Positions 23,578 to 34,862 of a stretch of 64,000 nt of DNA are shown here, in pieces. The translations under genes and the position numbers were made by a program. Source of the DNA: Trogon surrucura (taxonomy: Eukaryota; Chordata; Aves; Trogoniformes; Trogonidae); the NCBI GenBank assembly GCA_020746105.1, contig CM036618.1, positions 47,026,514 through 47,090,513 of the forward strand. The letters run 5' to 3'. The notes under the pieces were generated by a model. That model ran no database searches, had not been told where the DNA came from, and saw nothing but the letters and a program-made list of their open reading frames with translations. How positions within the stretch are numbered: position 1 is the first letter of the stretch; each line of letters begins with the position of its first letter.

Positions 23578-24518
23578 CAAACACAAGATCAAAAAATTGG
23601 CTGAATTGTTTCTACCTCTGCTTCTCTCTATTTGACACATTATACAGAGATACTATAACACCTATATTTTATGATATATACAGTCTTTATTACAGCAAAA
23701 AGCCGGGACGCAACAAGTTGCTGTATTACAGCAACAAGTTTGTGCCAGAAGATCATAGACCATCCATAGCTGTTGTTCTTAGCTCTACCTTCAAATAAGA
23801 AAAGTGAAATTTTGTTAGCTTACCCTGGAGACAATTACAGATCTTCACTGAGCCATTTCTGCATCTCCTTGGAGTTAATCAGTATGTGTTCATTATGATG
23901 TATGCTAGTCTAAGACATTACTTGCTCATGGTCTTCAATTTAAGAGGATGGGATTACTTCACAGTATGAAAACAGGCCATAATATATCTGGTTTTCATTC
24001 TTTTCTGCAGATGTTTCTTGGACAGGAGGTGTAGAAAAGCAAAAGAACAAATGGAGCCACTATGCTTATTCACAAAAACCTTTGTGTTTTTTGTGTATCA
24101 CTTGTTTTCTGATTTTAGTGCCCTGTGCTTCCAAAAGCTGATGTAGTTTCCTCAGCTTTAGAGACTTCTTCAATGTACTTGGGGAGAAATGGTCACTGAA
24201 GCATCCTTGGCCTTGCTTACTATGATTAGGAAACTTCTGTTAAACTGCAGGCCTCGACAGGAGCTGATTTTTTGGAAATCCTGTACTTCTCACCATGAAG
24301 TCTGAAAACCCTCTTCAGTTCATGGGCAGGACCAGATGCCTCCTTGGACTGAAATGGGTCCTTCACAAGACCCAAACCCACAGTCTTAGCATAATGCCTA
24401 TCGGTGCATCCATGGAGTTCCTTTGGAGCCAAAGAAGTTGAATTGTGTGGAAGAAGCTGAATATTTCACTTATCTCATTGATTGCCCTAGTTCACAGGGA
24501 AATTGAAAGGGCAGACCT
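23578..24518. other. Unassigned DNA with a small palindrome
   Basis: No gene is recognised. GTTGCTGTA and TACAGCAAC at 23717-23735 form a perfect inverted repeat around a single T, overlapped by two direct copies of CAACAAGTT (23711 and 23732). The remainder up to the next CR1 shows nothing recognisable. Confidence 0.5.
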
Positions 24519-25173
24519 TAGCAGGATGACCATGAGCCAGCAATGTGCCCTCGTGGCCAAGAAGGCCAATGGCATCCTGGGGTGTGTAGAAGGGGAGTAG
24601 CAAGTAGGTCAAGAGAGGTCCTCCTGCCCCTCTACTCTGCCCTGGTGAGGCCACATCTGGAATATTGTGTCCAGTTCTGCGCCCCTCAGTTCAAGAAGGA
24701 CAGGGAACTGCTTGAGAGAGTCCAGCGCAGAGCCACAAAGATGATGAAGGGAGTGGAGCATCTCCCTTATGAGGAAAGGCTGAAGGAGCTGGGTCTCTTT
24801 AGCTTGGAGAAGAGGAGGCTGAGGGGTGACCTCATTAATGTTTATAAATATGTCAAGGGGGAATGTCAGGAGGATGGAGCCAGGCTCTTTTCAGTGGCAT
24901 CCACTGACAGGACAAGGGGCAATCGGTGGAAGCTGGAACACAGGAGGTTCCATAAAAATATGAGGAAAACCTCTTTTACTGCGAGGGTGACCGAGCACCG
25001 GAACAGGCTGCCCAGGGAGGTTGTGGAATCTCCTTCTTTGGAGACATTCAAAACCTGCCTGGACATGTTCCTGTGTGCTCTACTGTAGGTGGTCCTGCTT
25101 TGGCGGGGGGGTTGCACTAGATGATCTTTGAGGTCCCTTCCAACCTCTAACATTGTGATTCTGTGATTCTGTG
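24519..25173 (+). mobile_element. CR1 LINE, 5'-truncated
   Basis: This ~655-base CR1 fragment begins with AGCAGGATGACCATGAGCCA and ends with two ATTCTGTG octamers at 25158-25173, preceded by a shortened ATTGTG. It covers the C-terminal third of ORF2 and the 3' UTR, and closely follows the younger CR1 at 16418-17067, so both are probably one subfamily. GACCT occurs just before the start (24514-24518) and again across the end (25173-25177), so a 5-base target duplication is possible but ambiguous by a base or two. Confidence 0.93.
24590..25088 (+). pseudogene. CR1 ORF2 C-terminal fragment
   Basis: The frame carries [60 protein letters not shown] and [20 protein letters not shown]. These are the thumb and C-terminal segments of CR1 reverse transcriptase, ending at the normal ORF2 stop near 25088. 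The frame is open for about 165 codons. The catalytic motifs A, B and C are absent because of 5' truncation. Upstream of about 24590 the frame is shifted relative to the CR1 protein. This copy preserves the [10 protein letters not shown] segment that is five bases short in the copy at 16.7 kb, which makes it a useful internal reference. Confidence 0.9.
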
Positions 25174-28100
25174 ACCTGCACAGACAGGTCTGCAGTTCTG
25201 GCTAGCCTGGGGACATCATGGTTTCTACAAGATCTGCACTTTAAATGTGTTCTGCTGCAACTGCCACAGCTCTGCCAAAGAACTGCAGGTGGAGAGAGGA
25301 TAGACTGATGCAGGGTGATTTATTTCTGTATTAATTGATTTTCTGCTGAAGTTTCAAAAGTAAAGGAAGAAATTCACATGTTTCGGAGGAACCTAAACTA
25401 AAAGCTCTTGTTCATGTATCTGGATGGATAAAAGTGAGTCATAGAGAGGATGAGATATTATTACATGTACTTTGTGAGCATTGTTGTGTTTAAAATATAC
25501 AGTAGAATTTCTTTTACAGATAAGGAGTTTGCAGACTCTGGAGGCCTCTGTTTTTAGGGCTGAGGAGAGCAATGGTCTATAAAAGCAACCTGTTTCGTGA
25601 CTGCAGCTTTTAAGTCTTAATCTGCTGGTTTAACATATGTCTAGTTTAAGTTGTATGGAGGATAAGACATCTGGTTCAGGAACTATTTGTCTAGATTTGG
25701 GAAATCCTTTGGTGACTGAACATCTGTCTTGTTCAACAGTCATGTGTAGTGCTCTCTCATATTTTTAAAAATTGAAATGTGTTTAAAATGCTACATTTTT
25801 AAAAACCAACAATTTTCAAATGTTTAATGACACAAAAAACCCCCGTATACTGATAAAATACTAATATGAGAACAGTTGTACTGAAGTCATAGTAATGGCT
25901 GGAAGTGGGAAGGCCAGATGCATCTAGCAAGTGCGAAGACCTAGTGTCTCGTTTCCAGACAAGAGCAGATCCTGAGGGGAAAAATCTAACAGAACAAGGA
26001 GAACAGAAACAGATAGTTCCCTTTATGATAACTGTAAGCTCCTAGGTTTTTGAATGAAATGCTGCACCTATACTTTTTGAGCCCTACTTCCATGCATTCA
26101 TGTCTTTGCTCTTAAAATAAACTTATGCTTTTAGCATACAAATCGTCTTTATTTGGTAATGAGCTCTATGGCTAAACTGCAGTTGTGTAAAATTCTTGTT
26201 TAACAAAACACATTACTTGGTAATTTAACTTTGGATCTCCTTATTCCAGTGTCTTATATCTACCTATGTATATCTATGAATCAGTTCAAGTTAAAAGATT
26301 TAGCTGGTTTTCCTTTTCCTCTCTTTTTCAGTTTGGGCAAGGTTACTAAGTGATGGTATTTTGACATTAGAAATGCTCTGTACATCATAGATTCTCAGCC
26401 ATTCATTCACCCCTGTTTAAAATCAGCACAAAAGTAAGACTGTTGCAACATCACGAACAGGAAGCAGTATACCCTGTCAGCTCAGTAGAGCACTTGGTTA
26501 TGTAATGGTACTGTTTAAATTCTTTAGCATATTAAGACAGCAAAATGTGCACATGAAATTCCTAACCACTGTTTAAAAATATTTGACCTTATTTAATATT
26601 TTTTTTCCTTAAAAAATAAATCTATGGGAAGTATAATCCCTTGGAATTACAGTAAAATATATATTATTTTCTTGACATCATTTAGGAATTTTGGAGTTGC
26701 ATGCTAAAGCAAAATTTTGCATCAGCAGCGTTACAGTTGGAAATGTTGTAGGTCTTTGTCACAGCCTCTATTTTATCAAATCATAATAAAAATAAGTCGG
26801 GAAGATGGGTTTGGTAATTGGCCACAATAACCAACATCCAAAGATAAAAAGTCCCTCTGTGTGCAGGGTACATTGCCCCAAGCTGGTATTATTGTGTAAT
26901 TTTTTCAGATTTAAATTCTTGCATTGACAGGTTTTTCTGAAGAACTGCACTTTTGATGCTAAGCGCTACAGAAGCTCCTGTAGAAGAAGGCTAAGGAAAG
27001 AAAGGGGCAGGCATGATAGAGAAAACTGCAGACAGCAGAGCCTAATGGAGCACAAAATGGATTTTCTCTGCCAGGGGCAGCATTTGGCAACAAGGAAAAT
27101 TTGCAAGTATTTTGAGGTTACAGAATTTGGGACCTTTAGGGCTCTGTCTTATTATCAACATAGTTGCTTAGTCCAATTACATAAAATATTTCAACCAACT
27201 AGTTAACACAAAATGACAGTAGAGATGAAGACAAAGAACAGAAGATTAATTGAGAAAAATAAAAATGAACCTGGTTACAACAGCCATACTTGCAAACATA
27301 ATCATATGTGAGGCATCCAAAAATTTCCAGCAGCTGCAGATGTTTCCATTTTGTTTTATTCTCTTCCTCCAGACCTGGCTGAATAGATGCTGAGTCTATG
27401 TGTGAGAACCTTTCCTTCTTCAGCTGCTGGGAATGAAATGAAGAGAAAAAAAGTGATGATAAAGGCATTAAAAAAGCTGCTAACCAAAGTTCAGAAACTC
27501 TGTGGCTATAATGAGCACAGAAAATAACTAAATAACTAGTAATCTGCTAGGTTTTAGGAAAAATCAAAGAATGAAGCATGGTAGTGCTGAAAAGAGAAAA
27601 GCTATACAAGGGGGAAGGACTAAAGGGGAGTAGAAGATGCAGGGATAGAAATTGAGGGAAGAGAGCCTTGCAGTATAGAGACTAAAGAGACAGACAGATT
27701 TGGAATCTGGTAGCAGAAAGAAGGGGGAGTAACAAGGAAGGATAGGAGACCGAAGAAATAAAAATACAAGTAGCAAATAACAGAAAAAAACAGTGAATGA
27801 AGAGTGAATGAAGAGTGAGTATCAAGGATACATGTTCTAGTTTTGTTTGAAAACAATGCATTTCCATGCAGAAGTGTCAGTATCATAAAAGCAAAACCAC
27901 AGTGATTTTGCACAGCCAAACTAATATAAATCAACATTGCTTTTCTTGTGGTCACAGGCACAGTTGGCCTCTTTTCTTATTCAGTGTTTTACTTTGGATG
28001 GAAATTTGGACTTCAGAGCACGGGTACAACCAGCTTTTGCATTTTATCTGGAAGTAATTTTAGAACCTACCCTGTCTGCCTTGCTGATGTCATACAGTAA

Positions 28101-28717
28101 CTGATTTCCTCAGGGACTAAGTTCAAGTGCAGACTGACAGTCTCAGTTTTGACTATCTGGCTTTTGTTATTGCTGTAACATAATTTTAATATATGTAGGG
28201 TGGAAAGATTTAAGTAAAGCACATACGAACAGTGCTAAAGTCAAATAGAACTTCCCCTTTCCTAAAGTTTAGTGAAAACCCTCTTAATGTAGATTATGCA
28301 TTGCATGAGATTTCTTTAAATCAGTAAAATCTGTTCAGGGACTATAAGCATACCTTTGTTACAGTAACATGTCATTGCCTGGCATCAAGTGTTTATGGCT
28401 AGCTGAGTGACTTACTGTGCATTTATCATAATAACATATTTGAATTTCTTTTGAGTATAACAGTATTTTTCAGAATCTGGAATATGAGGGAAATTAGAAA
28501 ATCCATGTTAGATGTATGCATTTTTTTCAGCTAGTCTCTCATTTTAACTCCATCTCATAACTTTGCTTTAGATAACCACTAAAGCATCAACAACAGAAAA
28601 TGGCAAGGTTTTCCACAATAACAAAAACTTTTACAACCTGGCTTGGTGTTCCCACCCATCTAGGAATATAAAGGAAGGGGAGGGTTAGTAAGGTAAAGCA
28701 GAGCTAAAAAAACAGTA
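25174..28717. other. Unassigned AT-rich DNA
   Basis: No gene, repeat family or RNA gene is recognised in these 3.5 kb. A GAATGAAGAGT unit is duplicated near 27800. The frames present on the minus strand at 27.2-27.96 kb reflect low-complexity A/G-rich sequence on the plus strand and look fortuitous. Confidence 0.5.
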
Positions 28718-29640
28718 GAATCATAGAACCATGGAATTGTTTAGGTTGGAAAAGACCTTTAAGATCACTGAGTCCAGCCGTTAACCTAGTAATGCCAGGT
28801 CCACCCCTAAACCATGTCACTAAGCACCATGTCTACATGTCTTTTTAATACTTCCAGGGATGGTGACTCTACCACTTCCATGGGCAGCCTGTTCCAATGC
28901 TTGACAATCCTTTTGGTGAAGAAATTTTTCCTAATATTCAGTGTAAACCTCTCCTGCTGCAACTTGAGGCCATTTTCTCTTGTCCTGTCACTTGTTAGAT
29001 GGTAGAAGAGACCAGCCCCCACCTTGCTACCACCTCCTTTCAGGTAGTGGCAGAAAAGCAGTAAGGTCTCCCCTGAGCCTCCTTTTCTCCAGGCTAAACA
29101 ACCCCAGTTCCTTCAGCCACTTGTCATAAAACTTGTGCTCTAGACCCTTCACCAGCTTTGTTGCCCTTCTTTGGACACGCTGCAGCACCTCCATGTTTTT
29201 CTTGTAGTGAGGGGCACAAAACTGAACACAGGATTCAGGATGTGGCCTCACCAGTGCTGAGGCCAGAGGGGCAATCACTGTTCTGGTTCTTCTGGCCACA
29301 CAGTTTCTGATGCAGATCAGGATGCTGTTGACCTTCTTGGCCTCCTGGGCACAGTGCTGGCTCCTGTTCAGCTGGCTGTTGACCAACACTCCCAGGTCCT
29401 TTTCTGCTGGGCAACCACTCTCCCCGTAGCCTTGTCTGGGGTTGTTGCGACTGAAGACTGGGCACTTGGTCTTGCTGAACCTCATAAAACTGGCCTCGGC
29501 TCACCAATGTGATCTGTCCAGACCCCTCTGTAGAGCCTTTCTAAGCTTGAGCAGATCAACACTCCTGCTCAGCTTAGTGTTGTCTGCAAACTTACTGGAG
29601 GTGTGCTTGATCCCCTCATGCAGCAATGATAAAGGTATTA
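28718..29640 (-). mobile_element. CR1 LINE, 5'-truncated, minus strand, second subfamily
   Basis: Read on the minus strand, a ~920-base CR1 fragment starts in the reverse transcriptase around the motif C region and ends in the octamer ATTCTATG-type tail at 28718-28733. Its 3' UTR (plus-strand text GTTTAGGTTGGAAAAGACCT) differs from that of the copies at 0.95, 15.5 and 24.5 kb, showing another subfamily. Substitutions are plentiful. The right-hand boundary is where similarity fades, near GATAAAGGTATTA. Confidence 0.93.
28807..29485 (-). pseudogene. CR1 ORF2 C-terminal half, broken
   Basis: The minus-strand frame 29485-29027 encodes [40 protein letters not shown] and [16 protein letters not shown]. 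The frame 29022-28807 then gives SDRTRENGLKLQQERFTLNI and [20 protein letters not shown]. Together these are consecutive parts of the CR1 reverse transcriptase C-terminal region, now in two frames separated by a small lesion near 29025. The catalytic motifs are missing because of 5' truncation. It is a fossil. Confidence 0.88.
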
Positions 29641-30649
29641 GCTCTCCTGATTTGATAAAACTGGGAAACAGGGTCCTCCCAGCCTTTTTTTAGTGCATAG
29701 ATTAGAAATGGATCTTGGTAGAAGAATGAGTTAACCAGTGATCTCCTTCTATCCTTTAGTGAGCAATCCACTGACTGTGTGAACAGAGCTCATATAAAAC
29801 CCTACCAGTCCTACTGCCACCTCTTGCTATTTTCCTTTCTGGCTTTATTTGAAAGGCATTTTTGTCAGTGACTGCTGCTCTGGAGCATCCTTCATAAAGG
29901 ACTCATGGATATTTGGGTTGAAAGAGTCTTGTCTACACCAAGCTATTTACAGAACATCCTTTGGCAAAACTAACCATATGTGTCAGATTTTTTTTCAAGA
30001 GAAGGTGTTAAGTTTAATTTTTAAAACTGCTGCTTGATAGCGCTGTGTGTCAGGGCACTTCTGGGTAGGGCAGAGATGCGGAGAGCTGGAGACCGGCAGT
30101 GCTGCAGCATTGCTAGGGCTGCTGCAAACCATTTTTGTCCCATATTTCACGTGTCAAACATGCTTTCCACCATGGTAGTAAGACTAGAGACTTAATGAAA
30201 AGACTGGAACTTCTTATTACAATCTCATAGTTTAAATCTTATATTTTGATAAGAAGATAACAATTTTATATACTGTAAAAAAGCAGGACTTAGGGATTTT
30301 AAGGCATGAAAAGCAGCTCGCTATTCCAGATGGTTTATAAAGTCTGACAACACTCAGTTTCACCCTGTAGTGCTGTTTTTTGAAACTATCCCCAGCCTAA
30401 CTGCTGTACAACAGTGCAGTGACAGAAGGGAATGCTTGACACATTTATAAACAAAATATAAGTTATTTCCTATCCTTAGGGGAACAGAGAAACATCTTCA
30501 GTCCAATATGATTAACAGAAGGAAAAAATGCAAGACAGATCTTTCAACATGTTTAGTCTTTAGATATCCGACCTTGTGCTCCTTTCTCTTTCCTCTCAAG
30601 GACAGATGCAGGTACTGTGGCTTGTGTTGCATATTTCTTTACTGTTGTA
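29641..30649. other. Unassigned DNA
   Basis: No gene or repeat family is recognised. The interval lies between two CR1 fragments on opposite strands. Confidence 0.5.
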
Positions 30650-30830
30650 AGGGTTGTGAGGCGTTGGAACAGGCTGCCCAGGGAGGTGGCTGAGTCGCCA
30701 TCCCTGGAGGTGTTTAAGAGACGGGTGGATGGTGCATTGAGGGATATGGTTTAGTGGTGTTGACGGGCCTGGCATAAAGGCTGAACTCAATGATCTCGAA
30801 AGTCTCTTCCAACCGCAACTGTTCTATGAC
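30650..30830 (+). mobile_element. CR1 LINE 3' tail
   Basis: About 180 bases of the CR1 3' end on the plus strand: TGTGAGGCGTTGGAACAGGC, a CATCCCTGGAGGTGTTTAAG segment (end of ORF2), GATATGGTTTAGTGG and TTCTATGAC at the end. The text corresponds to the ATGGTTTAGTGG subfamily also represented, on the other strand, by the copy at 28.7 kb. Only one recognisable octamer remains. Confidence 0.9.
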
Positions 30831-33659
30831 TCCATACGCCGAATTAGCTGAACCGGCCACCGGGTGTCACTGTTTAACAGAAATAAACTTTGGTAGGCTA
30901 AAAACTCCAGATACATTCTCGGCTCGTAGGCTCCAAGCTGCAGGTTGCATTCTAAGTTTGTCCTCCCCATCTGGCCCCTCGGAGGATGGAGTTTTAAAGA
31001 ATATTTGTGAGTGGGTTGCTTTCGTTTTGAATGGATGTTGGAAACTGCTTTCATGTTTTTTAGAAACAGAAGGTGAGGGAGAAAATGAGAAAAATAAAGT
31101 AACTTCTGAATATTTGGGGATGCTGTGCTGCTAGAAATTGTCAGGTTTATTTTTGGCACCGGAATCCAAACTGCAGATAAAAATCCTGGAATTGCCTGTG
31201 TGGAATTAAATACAGTGCTAAATTAATAGGTAAAACCTGTTTCCACATATTTTTCAGCATAGTGTTAGATTTCTAGTGTTTTTCAGGCTGAACAAAGGGC
31301 CTGCTGAGGCTTATAACTAGACTTAAGGGAAAAAGCCTGACGTGAAACTGACCGAAAGCACAAAGGAACTCTTAAAGAAAAGTTTTCTTTGAAGAAGCTT
31401 AAGCACACCTGCCTATTCAAAAGAGAAAATACTCTGGTACTCTGAAGATAGAGAATACTTCGGTGCAACTTCAGAATCTCTTATCCAGATGATGTGAGGA
31501 AAGTAGACAACAAAATAAAACGTATTTTCTCTCTTAACAGGTAATGTAACAGAATGCCATGTCCCTACAGTGAGCAACTGAGAGTACAACCAATTAATTA
31601 AAAAAAGGAGTCCTAACCTAGAAAAGGAGGATAAATTAATACCAGGGAAATGGGAAAATGAAGACAATACCTCAATGAAATGTACATTCTGAGTGGAGTA
31701 AAATCATTGAGTGTGATAGAGATCAAAGGATTTATTGCCTTCTGTCTAATAGCAATGGAAGGATTTATTGCCCCCAAACCTGTGGCTTCCAGAAGAATGT
31801 ACTTACCCCAGTGTCTGCTAAATGTGGATGAATTCCTTCCCTCACAAGCTCTCTAAAATGTGGAAAGATTTACTTCCTTCAGAACAGTCTGCCCCAAATA
31901 AGCAGCTACAAAGTATGCCACAGATGGTACATTTTCCTTCTCTTTAAGGAGAGAATTTCACAGAAGCAAGTAAACATTTTTTCCCCTAGTTTAGAAAAAT
32001 AAATACAACTTAGGGAGTAAAGTCAAATATTATGAATCTACAGAGGCTGGTTAGAAAGACTTTTTAGGTAAGGTATTTCTTGAAAACAATGATATAAGGC
32101 AATCTAATACAACAATTCAAAGGAAAGATCATCAAGTATATAGATATTTCACTTTACAACGGATTTTATAATAAGCTGAATAGTTAAGTAATGTATCCAT
32201 GATGATCTAATGGTATAACCAAAGCAAGGTTCACAGACATTTAATACCTTCATTTGTCTACTCACACAGATGGGAAACCAGGAAAGAATTCAGGTACCCA
32301 TGATCTGCTTCATGAGTAAAAGAAACAGCAAACATCAAGCCACAATTTTGCAGCTTCTGTTTCAAATCCGGAAAAGATTTGTGTGCCCAAAAGCAAGTCT
32401 GCCTTTTTCCAGCTACATCATTGGGCTAATAAAAGATATTTATTCTGCCCATAAATCTTTCCTTGCCATCATTAAAATGTTAGAATATGTTTAAAGCTTT
32501 CAGATGTTACTGGTTGTTATGTAATAAAGAAGTTGATTATACATAAAACACTGTTTATGTGAAATAGCAGTCAGGTTCAAAGAACCAATAACTTCAGAGA
32601 CTATGAGGATAAATGAGAGCTTGAGCAAAAAATGGAAGCTGAAGTGGAGCATGTCTCCAGCTAAGCAATTCTGTCTGCTGTTGAGCTTTCCAGATCTATT
32701 GCCCACTGCCAAGAGTTATTAAAGGCCGGAAAGGTGGAAGTGCACAGCAGAGGCACTTCATAGGATTTTTTTCCTTTTTTTCTTTTTTAAAGTCAAGTGT
32801 TGTACAAGAATACTGAAGTTGTGATGGTGCTCACCGGGAAGCAGTTTCAGTGCTAGGATGGGTATCTGACAGAAGGACATCCAGATGCTTTGATTCCCTG
32901 AGTCCCACCTGACTCAAACTTGAGCCTGGCACACCTAAATAGCAGCTCTGAAGGTGTACCTACCCAATTCCTCCTCTGGGAGCTGTAACAAAAATATAAA
33001 TATGTAATAAAACATTAAATATTTTCTAGGCAAGTGAGAAAGTGAGAAAAATCAGTGGTTTAAATATTGTGAGCACTGACTGCTTACAGAGAGTGAAACA
33101 GATCAGCAGGAGGGGAAAAGTTTGAGGATTTTTTAACCTCTGTGTAAACCGTAAGAAAGTGCTGATACAACTCAGATGAGGAGTTGAAGACATCAAATGA
33201 GGAAAACTGTGTACCTGGGCTTTCCACATCTCAGACAAGTATGCCCGAGGTGGGTGTCTTCTTCCCATGCATTAGCTTCTTTCTCCTTTAGGAAGAAAAA
33301 TAATTTAAGTCTCAGGAGGACACAAGGGTTGAGTTAACTATTTCCATCTTACCCATGATCTGCAATATCTAGGCCACTTTTGCTGATGTATTGGTAAGTA
33401 GCATGAGATTCCTTGGACAAGTAGAGATTACCTATTGACAACTGTCCATACCAGCTTATGACGGCAGCATAACCAAGTAGGAAAAATGCTGTGGAATGGC
33501 TATCAGAGTGGCTGGGATCTGGAAGAGCCAACCAGGTCTCACTTGCTAAGGATTTTTTAAGGATAATATATATCCTTAGAAAATTATTTTTGGTGTTGCT
33601 TACTAGAAAGTACCCTTGGGCCTTGATCTTCTTGCTATTTCCACCTCAGGTTGTTCTGG
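30831..33659. other. Unassigned DNA, CpG-bearing at its left edge
   Basis: The first ~160 bases after the CR1 tail (30831-30990) hold several CpGs (ATACGCCGAATT, AACCGGCCACCGGG, TTCTCGGCTCG) and an AATAAA, unlike the surroundings. The rest shows no recognisable gene, repeat or RNA. Confidence 0.45.
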
Positions 33660-33762
33660 GAGACGTTTAGATTGGATCTTACAGAATATTTCTTCACCAA
33701 AAGGGTTATCAAGCATTAGAACAGGCTGACTATGGAAGTGGTTGAGTCACCATCATCTGAAG
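33660..33762 (+). mobile_element. CR1 LINE internal relic
   Basis: About 100 bases resemble the CR1 ORF2 C-terminal region on the plus strand (TTTCTTCACCAAAAGGGTTA, AACAGGCTGACTATGGAAGT, GGTTGAGTCACCATC). The 3' UTR and octamers are absent, so this is an old, eroded or deleted copy. It resembles the segment at 30650-30720. Confidence 0.75.
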
Positions 33763-34109
33763 AACAAGAAATAGGGACAAATCATGCCTCATTTTCATTT
33801 ACTGTCTGTCTGAACTCATACTGATTATTCTGCATAGGTGTTGCAGTAAGCAGCCAGAGAACAGGGCTTGGGCAGATGTTGTTTCTCAGACCTCCTTCAC
33901 ATCATGCTGTAGTTGCCTTGACACTTCATTCTGGGGCTTCGCAGATGACTGTGAGAGAAGTGATACTGCACCGAAGGAGCACTTAGAAAAGTGAAAAGTG
34001 GTATTTTCTGGCTGATTTGCCTGCTTACGCTTGGAACAGGAAACGTGATAACTGAACGATTGTTGTCTAGGGGTTAGCTGATCAAACTTCTGGGACCTCC
34101 ACTCTGGTG

Positions 34110-34862
34110 TGTGGTGGGTTGGCCCCAGCTGAGAGCCAAACTCCCACCCAGCCACTTGCTCACTCCCCTTTCCCTTGCCCCAAGGGTGACAGGGCTGGGG
34201 AACAGGAAGAAGAGGAGTGAGAAAGCTCATGAATTGAGATAAAGACAGAAGATCAGTTACCAATTACTACCACGAGCAACAATGACTTCGGGAAAATTAA
34301 TTTATTGCCAACATTTGAGTATTGGGTGACAAAAACAAAAAAAGAAACACATATTTACACACTTAGGGAAAATATCTTTCTTCTTGCTTTCCTCCTACTT
34401 CTGGCCTTGGTGTATTCTCTGTTTCTCATTCTTTTTTGTTGCCCCCTCTTTCCTCAGGGGTGTTTATGGTTTCCCTGAGGGGCCACTATCTTGTCCAGGG
34501 GTCTTAGCCCTGCCCTGCTCAGAGCAGCCCCAGCCTCTCCTCACAGAGGCTGCCCTGCAGCCCCCCGTGCCAGTGCCTGAGGCACCTGCACCCAAAACAG
34601 ATGCCACTGCCACAAGAAGCATTTGTCAAAAAGGGTTTTTGAGTCTCTTGTGGCACAAAAACTCAGGAAAAGCACGGATTGAGGGCTGAGGCATAGGAAA
34701 GCTGGAAAAGAGCGTGCTCGCCTCGCTGCACACAGGCGAGCCAATGGCCCCACCCCTGCTTTCCACACTGGCCACGCTCCCAAGTTTGTGTCGGTGTGAT
34801 CACAGCGAACAGGAACACTGCAATGGGTGGCTTCAGCCTGTGGTCTGTTTGACAATAATGTC
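34110..34862 (-). mobile_element. Diverged solo LTR, ERVL-related, minus strand
   Basis: The plus-strand text begins TGTGGTGGGTTGGCCCCAGC and proceeds through AGCTCATGAATTGAGATAAA, CAGTTACCAATTACTACCAC and GGGAAAATTAATTTATTGCC. It keeps the same order of landmarks as the LTR at 20.9 kb but with a different body, so a related family is likely. A GC-rich part at 34490-34800 fits the U3 side. The right-hand limit is approximate. No internal viral sequence or target duplication was recognised. It is an old fossil. Confidence 0.65.

Noticed and set aside
23253-23798. 181-codon plus-strand frame
   Set aside because: Its first ~110 codons are LTR sequence and the remainder is AT-rich unique DNA. 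The hydrophobic composition comes from T-rich text, not from a recognisable membrane protein.
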